A DNA stretch of 64,000 nt. It comes from Aeromonas veronii. GTDB lineage: Bacteria; Pseudomonadota; Gammaproteobacteria; Enterobacterales; Aeromonadaceae. The DNA lies in NCBI RefSeq assembly GCF_040215105.1, contig NZ_CP157875.1, forward strand, positions 3,678,501 to 3,742,500. Reading direction: 5' to 3'. The translations under genes and the position numbers were made by a program. Positions 16,790 to 29,900 of this stretch are shown here, in pieces (the stretch's first letter is position 1; each line of letters begins with the position of its first letter). The notes below the pieces were generated by a model. The model was given only the letters and a program-made list of their open reading frames with translations. It did not search any database and had not been told where the DNA came from.

Positions 16790-17896
16790 TCAAGCCTTTT
16801 TGGCATTCTCGACCGGTTTCGCATACATCTGACGCCAGATGTGCTTGTACTCTTCTGGCACCTCTGACTGGCGGGTCAGGAAGGCGGTCTGCTCGATGGT
16901 ACTGGCCTTGCCAGGCACATCCGCCGCCAGATAGTTGCCGGGGAAGAGTCGATAGCTGCCCCAGATGGCCTTGTCGATCAGGGCGGCGAGTTCGTCCGGA
17001 TCGCTGAAGCCCTCGGTGATGGGGGCGCCGAAGGAGACATGAACCCGCCCCTTCTGGCCGACGATGCCGGCGACGATGCTCTCGATGTCCTCGAACTCCC
17101 CTTTCTCGTAGCTGCCGTTGACGGACTTCTCGTACAGCTCCCGCGCCTTGGCCTTGTCGGTGGGATCCAGCTCGTAGCTGATGCTGACCGGCACTATGTT
17201 GAGGCTGCGCATGTAGTCGACGAACTCGATCTTCTGCTTCTTGCCGTCCACGTAGAACATCTTGAGGATGGCGGGATCCGTCTTGTCATCCCCGTCCTTG
17301 GCGCGACCCTCTTTCTGGGCGATCCAGATGGAGTGCCCCTCGTGCACCGACTGGCCGATATAGGCCGACAGCTCCCCGAGCATCTTCATCATCTCCCGCG
17401 GCCCCTTGGCGGAGCGTTTGACGATGAAGCTCTTGTTGAGCTTCATCAGCTCGGTGGCGCAGGGCTTGCGCAGCAGGTTGTCACCGATGGCGATGCGCAC
17501 GGTATCGAAGCCGTGGGTGTGCAGCCCCCAGTTGACGAAGGCGGGATCCATGGCGATATCCCTGTGATTGGAGACGAACAGGTAGCCCTGCTCCTTCTTC
17601 AGGTGCTCGAGGCCGGAGAAGGTCACCCCCTGGGTGGAGGTCGCTATCATGCGGCTCATATAGCGGGTCACCCCCAGCTGCACCTGCCGCACCGTGGTCA
17701 CCTTGGCCCATTTGTGGCGCAGGAACTGGCGGATCAGCGGGCGAATGGCCCAGCCCAGCCAGCTCATCAGGGAGCCGAAACGGTATTTGGCGATGGCACC
17801 GATAAACTCATCATCCTGGATCAGTCGCTCGATGGCTGCCGGCACTTCGTCATCGCGATAGGGGCGAATGTCCGCGAATCTGTCTACGTCAGTCAC
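16790..17896 (-). CDS. 1-acylglycerol-3-phosphate O-acyltransferase-like (PlsC domain) protein
   Basis: A 368-residue protein with the PlsB/PlsC acyltransferase fold. Motif I appears as FVSNHRDIAMDPAF (about residues 106-119), with one more residue between His and the second Asp than in the usual H-x4-D, or an alternative H-R-D. Motif III is visible as IAQKEGRAKDGDD. There is a mildly hydrophobic N-terminal region (40-60), suggesting membrane association. It probably transfers acyl chains to a glycerolipid, but the substrate is unknown. Translation seems to begin at a GTG (17896) with AAGG about 9 bp upstream. It has its own terminator. Confidence 0.82.
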   Translation of the reverse strand: MTDVDRFADIRPYRDDEVPAAIERLIQDDEFIGAIAKYRFGSLMSWLGWAIRPLIRQFLRHKWAKVTTVRQVQLGVTRYMSRMIATSTQGVTFSGLEHLKKEQGYLFVSNHRDIAMDPAFVNWGLHTHGFDTVRIAIGDNLLRKPCATELMKLNKSFIVKRSAKGPREMMKMLGELSAYIGQSVHEGHSIWIAQKEGRAKDGDDKTDPAILKMFYVDGKKQKIEFVDYMRSLNIVPVSISYELDPTDKAKARELYEKSVNGSYEKGEFEDIESIVAGIVGQKGRVHVSFGAPITEGFSDPDELAALIDKAIWGSYRLFPGNYLAADVPGKASTIEQTAFLTRQSEVPEEYKHIWRQMYAKPVENAKKA

Positions 17897-18053
17897 AATG
17901 TCAGCCTTGCATGTATGGGATCGCGGCCAGCAGCAGCTGGCCGGGCAAAAATTCAGGGCGCAATTTTACACGCTTTTGGGGTCAGGGGTATGAGCAGTGC
18001 ACAGATAGTGCGACCGATCCCGAAAAAGCCAGGATCGGGGCCTGCTTTCGGGC

Positions 18054-18605
18054 TTAAACCGCGGGATTGATCAGCGCCGTGAGGACGTGATCCTCCCAGC
18101 GGCCGTTGATCATCAGGTAATCCCGGGCATAGCCTTCCCGCTCGAAGCCGAGGCGCGCGAGCAGGGCGCCGCTGCGCTCATTCGCTGGCATGTAGCTCGC
18201 CATGACGCGGTGCAGGCCGAGCTCGCGAAACAGATGCTCGATAGCGGCGGCCACCACCTCCTGCATCAACCCCTGCCCTTCGTGGGCCTTGTCCACCGCA
18301 TAGCCGAGATGGCACGCTTTGAACATGCCCATCACGATGTGGGTGAAGTTGCAGGTGGCGAGCACCCGCTCCCCCTTGGGGTCGAGCGCCACCAGTTGCA
18401 GAGCGCTGCCATCGAAGAACTGGCTGTAGCCGTCCCGCAGCCGCAGGCGCCAGTGATCCAGGGTATAGAAACTCTCGTCCCGCGCGGGCTCCCAGGCCTG
18501 CAGATGGGTGCGATTGCGCAGATAGAAATCCAGCATCAGATCGGCCCGCTCCGGGGTCAGCACGGTCAGCCGGGTGCGGGCGGTCTGGATGACGGGCAGA
18601 CTCAT
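18054..18605 (-). CDS. rimJ: ribosomal protein S5 alanine N-acetyltransferase
   Basis: A 183-residue GNAT-fold enzyme. The stretch from YMPANERSGALLARLGFEREG to RWEDHVLTAL is nearly the same as in E. coli RimJ, including the R-x-x-G-x-A acetyl-CoA loop as GQGLMQEV. RimJ acetylates the N-terminus of S5. The true start is the ATG at 18605, which overlaps the stop of the upstream acetyltransferase by 4 bp (ATGA); a longer frame starting at 19052 merely reads through that gene. The pair is therefore translationally coupled. Confidence 0.9.
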   Translation of the reverse strand: MSLPVIQTARTRLTVLTPERADLMLDFYLRNRTHLQAWEPARDESFYTLDHWRLRLRDGYSQFFDGSALQLVALDPKGERVLATCNFTHIVMGMFKACHLGYAVDKAHEGQGLMQEVVAAAIEHLFRELGLHRVMASYMPANERSGALLARLGFEREGYARDYLMINGRWEDHVLTALINPAV

Positions 18606-19159
18606 GGATGCTCCCGCTGGCGCAGCCAGTCGTCCCGCAAGAGGCCATAGTGGACGTGATCCACCACCCTGTCGGCCAACCGCTCGGCGCGGCGGATGAT
18701 CCCCTCCTGCTCCATGCCAAGCCGCTCGCACACAGCCCTGCTGGCATCGTTCTCGGTGGCGGCGCTGATCTCCACCTTCTCCATCCCCATCTCCTCGAAG
18801 GCGTGGTGGATCATCGCCTGGCAGGCCCGGGTGATGATGCCGTTGCCCTGCCAGCGCTCCGCCAGCCAGTAGCCGATGGTGACCTTGCCGAGGGCGGCAT
18901 CGATCTGGTTGTAGCCGATGACCCCCACCACCTCCCCCTGATACTCGATGGCGGTGGTGAGCCCCTCGCCGCGGGCGAACTTCTCGATGGCGTGGCGAAT
19001 GAAGGTGGCCGTGTCGGCCGGTTGCTGGATATAGGGCACCCAGGGCAGCCATTGGGTCAGGTAGTCGCGGTTGCGCTGGCAGAGGCCGAACAGCTCGCTG
19101 GCCATATCGGGCTGCAGAAACAGCAGCGACAGCTCATCATCCAGTTGCCATGAAAACAT
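18602..19159 (-). CDS. GNAT acetyltransferase, RimL-like
   Basis: A 185-residue GNAT protein. The acetyl-CoA-binding segment is IGYWLAERWQGNGIITRA and it is followed by ISAATENDASRAVCERLGM. Layout and spacing follow E. coli RimL, the acetyltransferase of L7/L12, e.g. the GVIGYNQIDAALGKVTIGYW block. The ATG at 19159 is preceded by GGAGGAG. It is the first gene of a two-gene unit with rimJ. Whether it modifies L12 or another substrate cannot be decided from sequence. Confidence 0.85.
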   Translation of the reverse strand: MFSWQLDDELSLLFLQPDMASELFGLCQRNRDYLTQWLPWVPYIQQPADTATFIRHAIEKFARGEGLTTAIEYQGEVVGVIGYNQIDAALGKVTIGYWLAERWQGNGIITRACQAMIHHAFEEMGMEKVEISAATENDASRAVCERLGMEQEGIIRRAERLADRVVDHVHYGLLRDDWLRQREHP

Positions 19160-21279
<2,120 letters not shown>

Positions 21280-21306
21280 TCCCGTCCCAAGGGATTGACT
21301 CACTCA

Positions 21307-21336
21307 GGCGCCGGACTTGTCCGGCGCTTTTCTTTT
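21307..21336 (+). terminator. terminator of ahyB
   Basis: GCGCCGGAC-TT-GTCCGGCGC followed by TTTTCTTTT, just after the stop and before the converging LysR gene. Confidence 0.9.
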
Positions 21337-21352
21337 GGCTCTCAGCTGGTGC

Positions 21353-22246
21353 TCAGCGCCCCGCCCAGCGCCTGGCCAGGGTGCGGGCAGCCTCCAGTAC
21401 CCGCTCCTTCTCCCGGTTCGGTCGCTTGCCGCTGCGCCAGGCCATCATCACGTCCCAGTGATCCGGCGGCAAATCCACCACATCGAGCTGCACCAGGCGG
21501 CCGAACTCCAGATCCCGGCTGATGGCGAGCGCCGGCATCAGGGTGATGAAACCGTGCTCCAGTGCCAGCTCCCGCGCCGCGCTGGCGGGCTGGATGGCAT
21601 GCAGCGGGCTCGCCACCTGGCGCAGCAGCCGCAGCTGCAGGATCAGCTCGTCGCAACCTGTGCCCCATTGCTGGGGGGCCAGCCGCTCGTTGGCAATGTC
21701 CTGCAGGGTCAATCCCTGCTTGCCTGCCAGCGGGTGACCGGCGCTGGCCACGGCGATGATGGGGGAGCGATAGAGCAGCTCGAGCTGGATGCCGGCGATG
21801 GCGGGGCATTTCAAGATGAAGCCCACATCGGTCTCACCGGTCAGCAGCTCCTGCATGATGACGCCGGAGTGATCCGTGTTGCAGCGGATCTCGAACGCCT
21901 CGTCCACCAGGGCCAGCAGCAGTGGCCCGAAAACCACGGTGGTGAGGGACGGCAGACAGGACAACTTGATGCGTGGCAGGGCGGGCGCCCCCTGCATTGC
22001 CAGCCGCCCTCCCTCCAGGGCGCTGAGGGCCGCGCTCGCGGCGGGCAGGAACTGCTCGCAGGCCGGGGTCGGGGCCGCGCCCCGGCGATGACGGAAGAAC
22101 AGGGGCTGTCCCAGCGCCTGTTCCAGCACGGCGATCCGCTGGCTGACCATGGGTTGGGACCAGCCGCGAATGGCGGCGACCTTGCTGAAGCTGCCACGGT
22201 TGGCCACATCCAGCAGCAATTGCAGATCATCGAGGGTCATAGCCAT
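21353..22246 (-). CDS. LysR-type transcriptional regulator
   Basis: A 297-residue regulator. The N-terminal helix-turn-helix is visible (LLLDVANRGSFSKVAA...SQPMVSQRIAVLEQALGQPLFFR) and residues 90-290 form the effector-binding domain. I chose the ATG at 22246; 22240 is also possible. The gene diverges from mdtH across a spacer of about 200 bp that holds a symmetric element, the usual layout for LysR control of a neighbour and itself. The effector is not predictable. Confidence 0.9.
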   Translation of the reverse strand: MAMTLDDLQLLLDVANRGSFSKVAAIRGWSQPMVSQRIAVLEQALGQPLFFRHRRGAAPTPACEQFLPAASAALSALEGGRLAMQGAPALPRIKLSCLPSLTTVVFGPLLLALVDEAFEIRCNTDHSGVIMQELLTGETDVGFILKCPAIAGIQLELLYRSPIIAVASAGHPLAGKQGLTLQDIANERLAPQQWGTGCDELILQLRLLRQVASPLHAIQPASAARELALEHGFITLMPALAISRDLEFGRLVQLDVVDLPPDHWDVMMAWRSGKRPNREKERVLEAARTLARRWAGR

Positions 22247-22261
22247 AACAAAATCCAATAT

Positions 22262-22293
22262 GAAATATAGCCAGTTGTCGGCTACCACTATAT
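22262..22293. promoter_or_regulatory. candidate LysR operator
   Basis: Nested symmetry is visible: TAGCC-N7-GGCTA at about 22268-22284, inside a wider ATATAG...CTATAT arrangement. It sits just upstream of the regulator gene and about 160 bp from mdtH. LysR-type factors bind such interrupted repeats, but the assignment is inference. Confidence 0.4.
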
Positions 22294-22453
22294 CTGGCCC
22301 CCTTCCAGAATAGCAGTATCAAATGTCATGAAATGGCCACAGCGCCGCCGAGCCAGGGACTTATCTTCGTCCTTGGCTCTGTTTGGTGACGGCGCCATTC
22401 AGGCAACACACACCATAAATACAATATTCGATGCAGTAGAGGTTCTAAGGGTC

Positions 22454-23647
22454 ATGGTTGAGCGGGCAAGGCGGTTGGGGCGGTGGTTCTTGGCATTGGA
22501 TTCCCTCTTGGTGATCCTGGGGTTCTTCGTGGTCATGCCCATGATCAGCCTGCGCTTCGTGGATCAACTCGGCTGGGCAGCCGGCGTGGTCGGACTGGCG
22601 CTGGGGTTGCGTCAGCTGACTCAGCAGGGGCTGGGGGTCTTTGGTGGCTCCCTTGCCGACAAGTTCGGCGCCCGCCCCCTCATCGTCTGCGGCATGCTGC
22701 TGCGCGCAGCCGGCTTTGCCAGCCTGGCCTATGCCCAGACAGGGCTGGATCTGATCCTCTCCTGCGTCATCTCCGGGCTCGGCGGCTGCCTGTTCGATCC
22801 CCCCCGCGCGGCCCTGGTGATCAAGTTCACCCGTCCCCGGGAGCGGGGCCGCTACATCTCATTGCTGATGATGCTGGAGAGTGCCGGCGCCGTGGCCGGG
22901 GCCCTGCTCGGCAGTTGGCTGCTCAACTTCGATTTCGAGTACGTCTGTCTGCTGGGAGCCGGGCTTTTCGTCTGCGCGGCCCTCTGCAACCTGCTGATCC
23001 TGCCCGCCTACAAGCTCTCACTGCGGCCCACCCCGATCCGGGCAGGTCTCGGCCAGGTACTGGCGGACAAGGCCTTCTGCCGAGTGGTGCTGGTTCTGAG
23101 CGGCTACTACGCGCTCTGGGTGCAGGTGATGCTGATCTTCCCCATCCTGGTCAAGCAGATGGCGGGCACCACCACGGCGGTGGGCTGGATGTACACCCTG
23201 GAGACCGCCATCTCCCTGACCCTGCTCTATCCCCTTGCCCGCTATGGGGAGCGCCATTTCAAGCTGGAGAATCGCTTGATGGCCGGGGTACTGCTGATGA
23301 CCGCCGGCATCGGACTGGTGGCCTTCGCCACCACCCTGCCCGCCGTCTTCATGCTGCTGGCCTGTTTCTATCTCGGCATCGTCATCGCCGAGCCGGCACG
23401 GGAGACCCTCATGACCAAGCTTGCTCAGCCGGGGGCCCGTGGCAGCTACATGGGCTTCAGCCGGCTGGGACTGGCGCTCGGCGGCATGACCGGCTATGTC
23501 AGCGGCGGCGCCCTGCACGACTACGCCAATGCCCAGGGCCAACCCTGGCTGCCCTGGCTGGTGCTGGGCACCGTCGGCATCATCACCTTCCTGCTGCTGG
23601 TCAGCTGCTTCCAGCGCGGCTCCCGCCTCGCCAGCATCAGCGCCTAG
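22454..23647 (+). CDS. mdtH: MFS multidrug transporter MdtH
   Basis: A 397-residue major facilitator protein with about 12 hydrophobic helices. Blocks shared with E. coli MdtH (402) are [44 protein letters not shown] (the MFS A-motif), [23 protein letters not shown] and [15 protein letters not shown]. It should export drugs such as quinolones. I chose the ATG at 22454 with AAGGG just before it; a longer frame from 22328 has no homologous extension. It probably responds to the divergent LysR regulator. Confidence 0.9.
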   Translation: MVERARRLGRWFLALDSLLVILGFFVVMPMISLRFVDQLGWAAGVVGLALGLRQLTQQGLGVFGGSLADKFGARPLIVCGMLLRAAGFASLAYAQTGLDLILSCVISGLGGCLFDPPRAALVIKFTRPRERGRYISLLMMLESAGAVAGALLGSWLLNFDFEYVCLLGAGLFVCAALCNLLILPAYKLSLRPTPIRAGLGQVLADKAFCRVVLVLSGYYALWVQVMLIFPILVKQMAGTTTAVGWMYTLETAISLTLLYPLARYGERHFKLENRLMAGVLLMTAGIGLVAFATTLPAVFMLLACFYLGIVIAEPARETLMTKLAQPGARGSYMGFSRLGLALGGMTGYVSGGALHDYANAQGQPWLPWLVLGTVGIITFLLLVSCFQRGSRLASISA

Positions 23648-23859
23648 GCCCGCAAGACAAACACGTCATCATATCGATATGAGCAGGGGGTCGGTTTATA
23701 CCACCCGGCCCCCTGTTGTTATCCGCTCGTCCATCGCTGAGCACCCCAGGGGTACCAACACTCATCCGCGCTCACCGTCAACCTCCCCTGCATCTTCGGA
23801 TAAGGTCGGGATTGCAACCATGACCGCCGTTGACTGCTCCCCTCATCAAGCCAGCCCAT
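23648..23859. other. non-coding gap between mdtH and adhesin terminator
   Basis: About 210 bases with no supported gene. Contains the CCC-rich region 23700-23830. I see no promoter or clear hairpin for mdtH. Confidence 0.4.
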
Positions 23860-23861
23860 AA

Positions 23862-23891
23862 AAAAAGCGGCAGATTGCTCTGCCGCTTTTT
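23862..23891. terminator. terminator between mdtH and the giant adhesin gene
   Basis: AAAAAGCGGCAGA-TTGC-TCTGCCGCTTTTT, a 13-bp stem with A and T tracts on both sides, 17 bp past the adhesin stop on the minus strand. Confidence 0.9.
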
Positions 23892-23907
23892 GTTCCACCC
23901 GAGAAGG

Positions 23908-26900
23908 TTACTTGTCGATATCCAACATATTGTTTTGCAACATGAAGTCGATGACCTGGTTGGCCGTGGTGCCGGAGCCACCGGTCAGGGTATCGAAGGT
24001 GTGGTTCGTCAGCACTATCTCCTGCGTCACCGGTGCAGTGCTGTTCTCCTTGACCTGCAGATGCACCCCTTCGCTGTCCTGGAACACCGAGAGCAGGCTC
24101 TTGAGCGAACTTTCGTTCTTGCTGCCATCGCTATCCAGCAGATCGCTGAGATCCAGCTTGTCCCCTTCGGCCTTGGAGAAATCGGTGACATAGTCCTTGG
24201 TCACAATGCCGGGGGTCGTGTCACCCTTCTGCCAGACGAAGGTATCGGCGCCGGCATCCCCGGTCAGGATGTCGTTGCCAAGCCCCCCACGCAGGATGTC
24301 ATTGCCCAGACCGCCGCTCAGCAGATCATTGCCAGCGCCACCGTCGAGGTTGTCGTTGCCGCTCCCGCCATAGAGGGTGTCGTTGCCACTCTCGCCGAAC
24401 AGGTTGTCGTCACCGCTACCGCCAAACAGGATGTCATTACCGGCCCCGCCGTACAGGAAGTCATTGCCACCCTGACCGAACAGGATGTCGTTGCCATCCC
24501 CACCCAGCAGCACATCCGCCTTGTCATTGGCCGAAGACTGGTCAAAGTCGCTGGCATGCTCCTGAATATAGCGATGTACGTCGGCATCCAGCACATCGCT
24601 GCGGCCCAGCTGCGCCGCCACATAGCTCTTGATGGCGGCATAGCCTTCCCCGTTGATGCCGGCAAAGTGCACCGCATCGCCAAACAGGATGTCATCGCCG
24701 GCCCCGCCATCGAAGCGGTCGGCTCCCGGCAGATTGTTCACCGAGGTGCCGAGGATGGCGTTGGCCAGATCCGAGGCGTTGACCCCGGTCTTGAGCACGC
24801 CGTCTGAGTCGTAAGACTTCAGGTCATTGGTGGAGATGTTTGCCCCCAGCCCGATGGCCTCGACGGTCACTCCCATCCCGGTCAGTAGCCCGAAGCCCGC
24901 TACCGAGTTGTTGATGGTGGTAGTGGTCGAATCCTGCCCGTTACCGCCAAGGGTCGAGTAGGTATAGCCACCCTTGCCGTCTGCACGCATATAGCCAATC
25001 GCAGAACCAGCGGCATATACCCGCCCATTGCTATCGATGATGGTATAGCCATTGGCGGTATAAACCTTCCCAACAACATAATTACCACCGAGAACCGTAT
25101 TCAGATAAACGTCATTGCTGCTCCCCGAGTAATTCAATACACGAGGGTTGCTGCCTTCACTATCCAGGTAATAGGTCGGCTTGCCATCGGTAATGAAGTA
25201 GGTCAGGTTCTTGGCATTGGTGTTGCTCTGTACGGTCGAGCTGTTGAACCAGTTGGCCGTGGTTTTGAACACATCCTCGTAGTTGGTGCCACCGCCGTTG
25301 TTGCTGCTGCCATCCATGCTGTCAAGGATGGTCTGCAGCTGGCTCAGGGCATTGGCATCCTTGAGGTTCACGCTGACCGACTTGTTGGCCAGGGTATCGA
25401 AGTCCACCAGGAAGATATTGACCTTGCCCGCCCCTTCCGTGCCGGCACTGTTCTTCAGGCTGGCGAAGACCTGGGCCAGCTGGTTCTTGATGGTGTTCAT
25501 GGCATCGGTGCCGATACTGCCGGAGCTGTCGACCATGAAGGCGATATTGTAGTTCTGGCCCGACAGCACCACGCTGCCATCCAGATCCCCCACCACGATA
25601 TTGTGCTCGCTGCCAAAGGTCCGGTTCTGGTCGCCCGGCTCCCCTTCGGTGGCGTTGAAGTAGCTCAAACGGATGCTGTCATCGTCGGTGGCCGAGCTGG
25701 TCTGATCGGTCCCCACTTCCTTGGCGATGGCCTCGACCTTGAGATCAACCTGGCCGGCACTGGCACCGGGGACGCGCAGAGTCAGCCCGGTCAGCTTCAC
25801 ATCCAGTGCACTGGCGCTCCACAGGCCATTGCCGGCGATCAGGGTGATCTTGCCATCAGCGCCTGCGGTACCCAGCAGTTGGGCGCCGTTATAGAGCTGT
25901 GTCCCCTGTGGCATGCCGGTCAGCACCAGGCTGTCGAACACTTCGCTGCCATCTCTGTCACTCAAAGAGGCCGTCAGCTCCACCGGATAGTCGACCACGC
26001 TCGGCTGCACCAGCGTCAGCGCCCCCGTATCCTGGTTGATCTGGTAGATGCCGTCAGCGAACTGGACATACTCGATGTCGTGCAGCGCCTTGGTGACCCC
26101 GCCCCCCTTCTCCGTCACCGAGAAATCGAACCAGCGATCATTGGTCGAGAAGCCACTGCCCTTCTTGATGGCGTAATCCGCACGGTTACCCGTCAGGACG
26201 GCGATATCAGTACCGGCACCACCATAGAGACCATCGTTGCCAAGGCCGGACACCAGCACATCGTTGCCATCGCCACCATAGAGGGAATCCCCCTGGGCTG
26301 CGTTACCGCCGACCAGAATGTCATTGCCCCCCTGACCATAGAGCAGGTCGCCACCACCGTGAGTGCTGACGATATAGTCGTTGCCACTGTTGCCAAGTAC
26401 CTGTTCCTGACCACTGCTGCTATCGGTCAGCGAGTTGGTGATGCCAAAGGCCGTCTTGTTGAAGTTGCCGGACTGGAATTGCTCCGTCGTGATACTCGCA
26501 CTCGGGAAGCTCAGGTTGTAAAGCGGTATGCCGTTACCGGTCAGGGTCAGGTTGACCGTCGGCTTGTCCGCCACGGCCGCCACATCGATCACCAGCTTGC
26601 CACTGTTGCTGAGGTTGGCGCCATCGCTGACCTGATAGCTGAAGCTGGCGTAATCCCCCTGCTTGTTGCCGGTCGAGGTGCCGTTGCCATTGGCCGCAAT
26701 CGTGCTCGATTCATTGAGCCCGGGCACGAAGCGCAGATGGCCGGTATCGATGTCGCTGTAGGAGATCAGATCCCCCGCTTTCACGGCGACCCACTGACCC
26801 GCGGCGTTGAGGTATTCCAGCTTACCGTTGAGGGGCAGAGTGCCTATCTTCACGCTCAGATCGCTGTTCGCCTGATCGTCGCTGGCACCAAACTGGGCCC

Positions 26901-29900
26901 ACTTCAGCACCTGAGGCTGATCTTCCAGCCCTGAGCTGTAACCACCTGCTGCGGTCGGCGCGCGATCATTGTCTGTGATGGTGCCCGTGCCCGTCTGTCC
27001 ACCTATGGTGACCGACAGGGTCTCGTTTGCCTCGACCAGACGATCGTCCAGAGTCGGAATGGTCACCGTGAAGCCGGATACGCCGGCAGGAACAGTGATC
27101 TTGCCGGTCGCGCTGTTGTAGGTCACCCCATTGCTGAACTGCGCCGTTCCCCAGTCGAGGCTGGAGGCCGGGTTGGCACCACTGCCCTGGATGGCGAAGT
27201 CATACTGAGTCGCCTCCTGGGTTGCATCAGACAGGATCACCCGGTGACTCAGGTTGCTGCCTTCGGTCACGTTCTCGCTGGAGACCGACTGCACTATGGG
27301 AGTGAACAGCGGCTTGGTGGCAAACGACCCTATGCTGCCATCGCCATCCCCATCCACTGCCTTGAACTGGAAGTCGATATCCCCATCGCCCAGCGGCTTG
27401 GACATATTCTGGTACTGGAAGAACTCCCACTTGCCGGTCGCCGGAGTGAACTCCAGACGGAACACCAGGGTGCCATCACTGGTCTTGCCAACCAGGGTAT
27501 TGGCCGATTCCAGCGTCGTGGTGATTGCCTTGCCGGTGGCCGTGGTCAACCCGGTTTCGGTTGTGCCGACCAGCTGCATCGCGCCCTTGCCATCGGCTCC
27601 CCACTGGGGTGTGACGCTACCCGAGCCGTAGGCGATGGCCTGAGCCGAACTGGCACCGAGGAACTCGATGCTCTTGACGGTGAAGTCACTGTTGTCCGAA
27701 GTGTTGGTATTGCCGTTGTTGGTGGCCTTGATCACCATGGTGTCGAAGCCGCCCTGTTGCACCTGGAAGTTGCCGGCATAGTCGCCGCCAGAGACATTGG
27801 AGCTGAAGGTCTGAGTGCCGATCAGCACGCCACCGCGGTAGAACTCCACCACACCGCTCTCCAGCTCGCCACCGAACATCTGGCTGAATTGAATATTGGC
27901 GCCGTAGGCGACCTTGCCCGCATCCAGCTTGATGATCAGTTGCTCGGAAGCCGAAGTGCCATTGGCGAAGTGACGGAAATCGATCTCGTTGGCGATGTTG
28001 TGATAGGGGGCAGCCACACTGGAAACCCCCAACCCAGCGCTGGAGCCATTGACATTCGCGGCAACCAGGGTCGAGTCGGTCGCCGACTTGAAGCCCAGAG
28101 CCGTGATGGTAAAGCCCGTCATCCCCACAGAGTTCTGATTGCCGCTGTATTTGGTCAGATCGAACACACCCGTCAGGGCGGCCGGGATATCCGTCTTGGT
28201 GACAGACACGGCGGCGGAATCCCCCGCTATCGGCGAGTCATCCTCTATCGAGATGGGCAGGTTCCCCGTAGTGGTCGCCTTGCCATCCAACACCGTCACA
28301 CCAACCTGGAAGTTGAGCACATCCTCACTGCCCTTGACCGGGTGATCAAGCGGTGCCTTGAGGGTCACGTCATAGCTCCAGTCACCCTTGCTGCCACCGG
28401 TCGGCGCCGTCAGCTTGACGTCGATGATCGCCTTGTAGTCAGCACCGCCCAGTGTGCCGGTATACCCGGTCAGTACCTTGGTTGCGGCATTCCAGCTCCA
28501 CTGCACCGCAGCACCGCCGGATGTCAGACCGGTCGGCCCATTCAGACTGACGGTCAGTACGTCCTGACTGTCGACATCGCCAACGGTGATCTTGCCGCTC
28601 GCAACCACACTGTTGGTGGTATCGCTGCTACCCGCCGTATCAGCAATACCGCCGACAAGGCCTTCTTCGGATACCACGGCTCCCTTGTCGATGCTCAGCG
28701 TCGGCGCATCGTTGGTGCCAGTGATGGTGACCGAGACGATATGGCTGGTGCCATCAGCACTCTTGACGGTGAAGGTCTCGACCTTGGTCTCGCCCTGGCC
28801 CAGGTACTGCACCTTGCTGTTGTCGACGTTGTAGCTCCAGGTCCCGCCTTCGGTGATGGAGAGGCTGCCCAGCGCACCCGCGCTCGGGGTACCACTGCCC
28901 GCCACGAATTTCGCCTGCCCCAGATCTGCATCGCTGATGGTCAGCACGCCGCTGTCGCTCAGCTTGCCGCCGCTCACGTTCAGATCCTCGGTCACCGCCC
29001 CCAGGTCATCCCCTGCCACCACGGCACCATCGTTCACGCCGGTGATGGTGATGGTGACGATGTGGGTGGTGCCATCCACCGACTTCACGGTGAAGCTTTC
29101 AATACGCGTCTCGCCCAGCCCCAGGTACTGCACCTTGCTGTTGTCGACGTTGTAGCTCCAGGTCCCGCCTTCGGTGATGGAGAGGCTGCCCAGCGCACCC
29201 GCGCTCGGGGTGCCGCTGCCCGCCACGAATTTGGCCTGCCCCAGATCTGCATCGCTGATGGTCAGCACACCGCTGTCGCTCAGCTTGCCGCCGGTCACGT
29301 TCAGATCTTCGGTCACCGTCCCCAGGTCATCCCCCGCGACCACAGCACCATCGTTCACGCCGGTGATGGTGATGGTGACGGTGTGGGTGGAGCCATCCAC
29401 CGACTTCACGGTGAAGCTTTCAATACGCGTCTCGCCCAGCCCCAGGTACTGCACCTTGCTGTTGTCGACGTTGTAGGTCCAGGCACCGCCTTCGGTGATG
29501 GAGAGGCTGCCCAGCGCACCCGCGCTCGGGGTGCCGCTGCCCGCCACGAATTTGGCCTGCCCCAGATCTGCATCGCTGATGGTCAGCACACCGCTGTCGC
29601 TCAGCTTGCCGCCGGTCACGTTCAGATCTTCGGTCACCGTCCCCAGGTCATCCCCCGCGACCACAGCACCATCGTTCACGCCGGTGATGGTGATGGTGAC
29701 GGTGTGCTCGGTGCCATCCAGGCTCTTGACCACAAAGGTCTCGACCTTGGTTTCACCTTCGCCCAGGTACTGCACGTCGCCATTCGCCACGTTGTAAGTC
29801 CAGGCACCATCGGCATCAATGGTCAGGCTGCCCAGTGCACCCGCGCTCGGGGTGCCATTGCCAGCAATGAACTTGGCTTCATCCGCCCCGTCCACGTCAG

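Noticed and set aside
18606..19052. N-terminal extension of rimJ (frame starting at 19052)
   Set aside because: It runs out of frame through the RimL-like gene and is Arg/Gly/His-rich. The rimJ homologues begin at the ATG at 18605.
22328..22453. 42-residue N-terminal extension of MdtH
   Set aside because: The added part is not like known MdtH, and an AAGGG sits just before the ATG at 22454.
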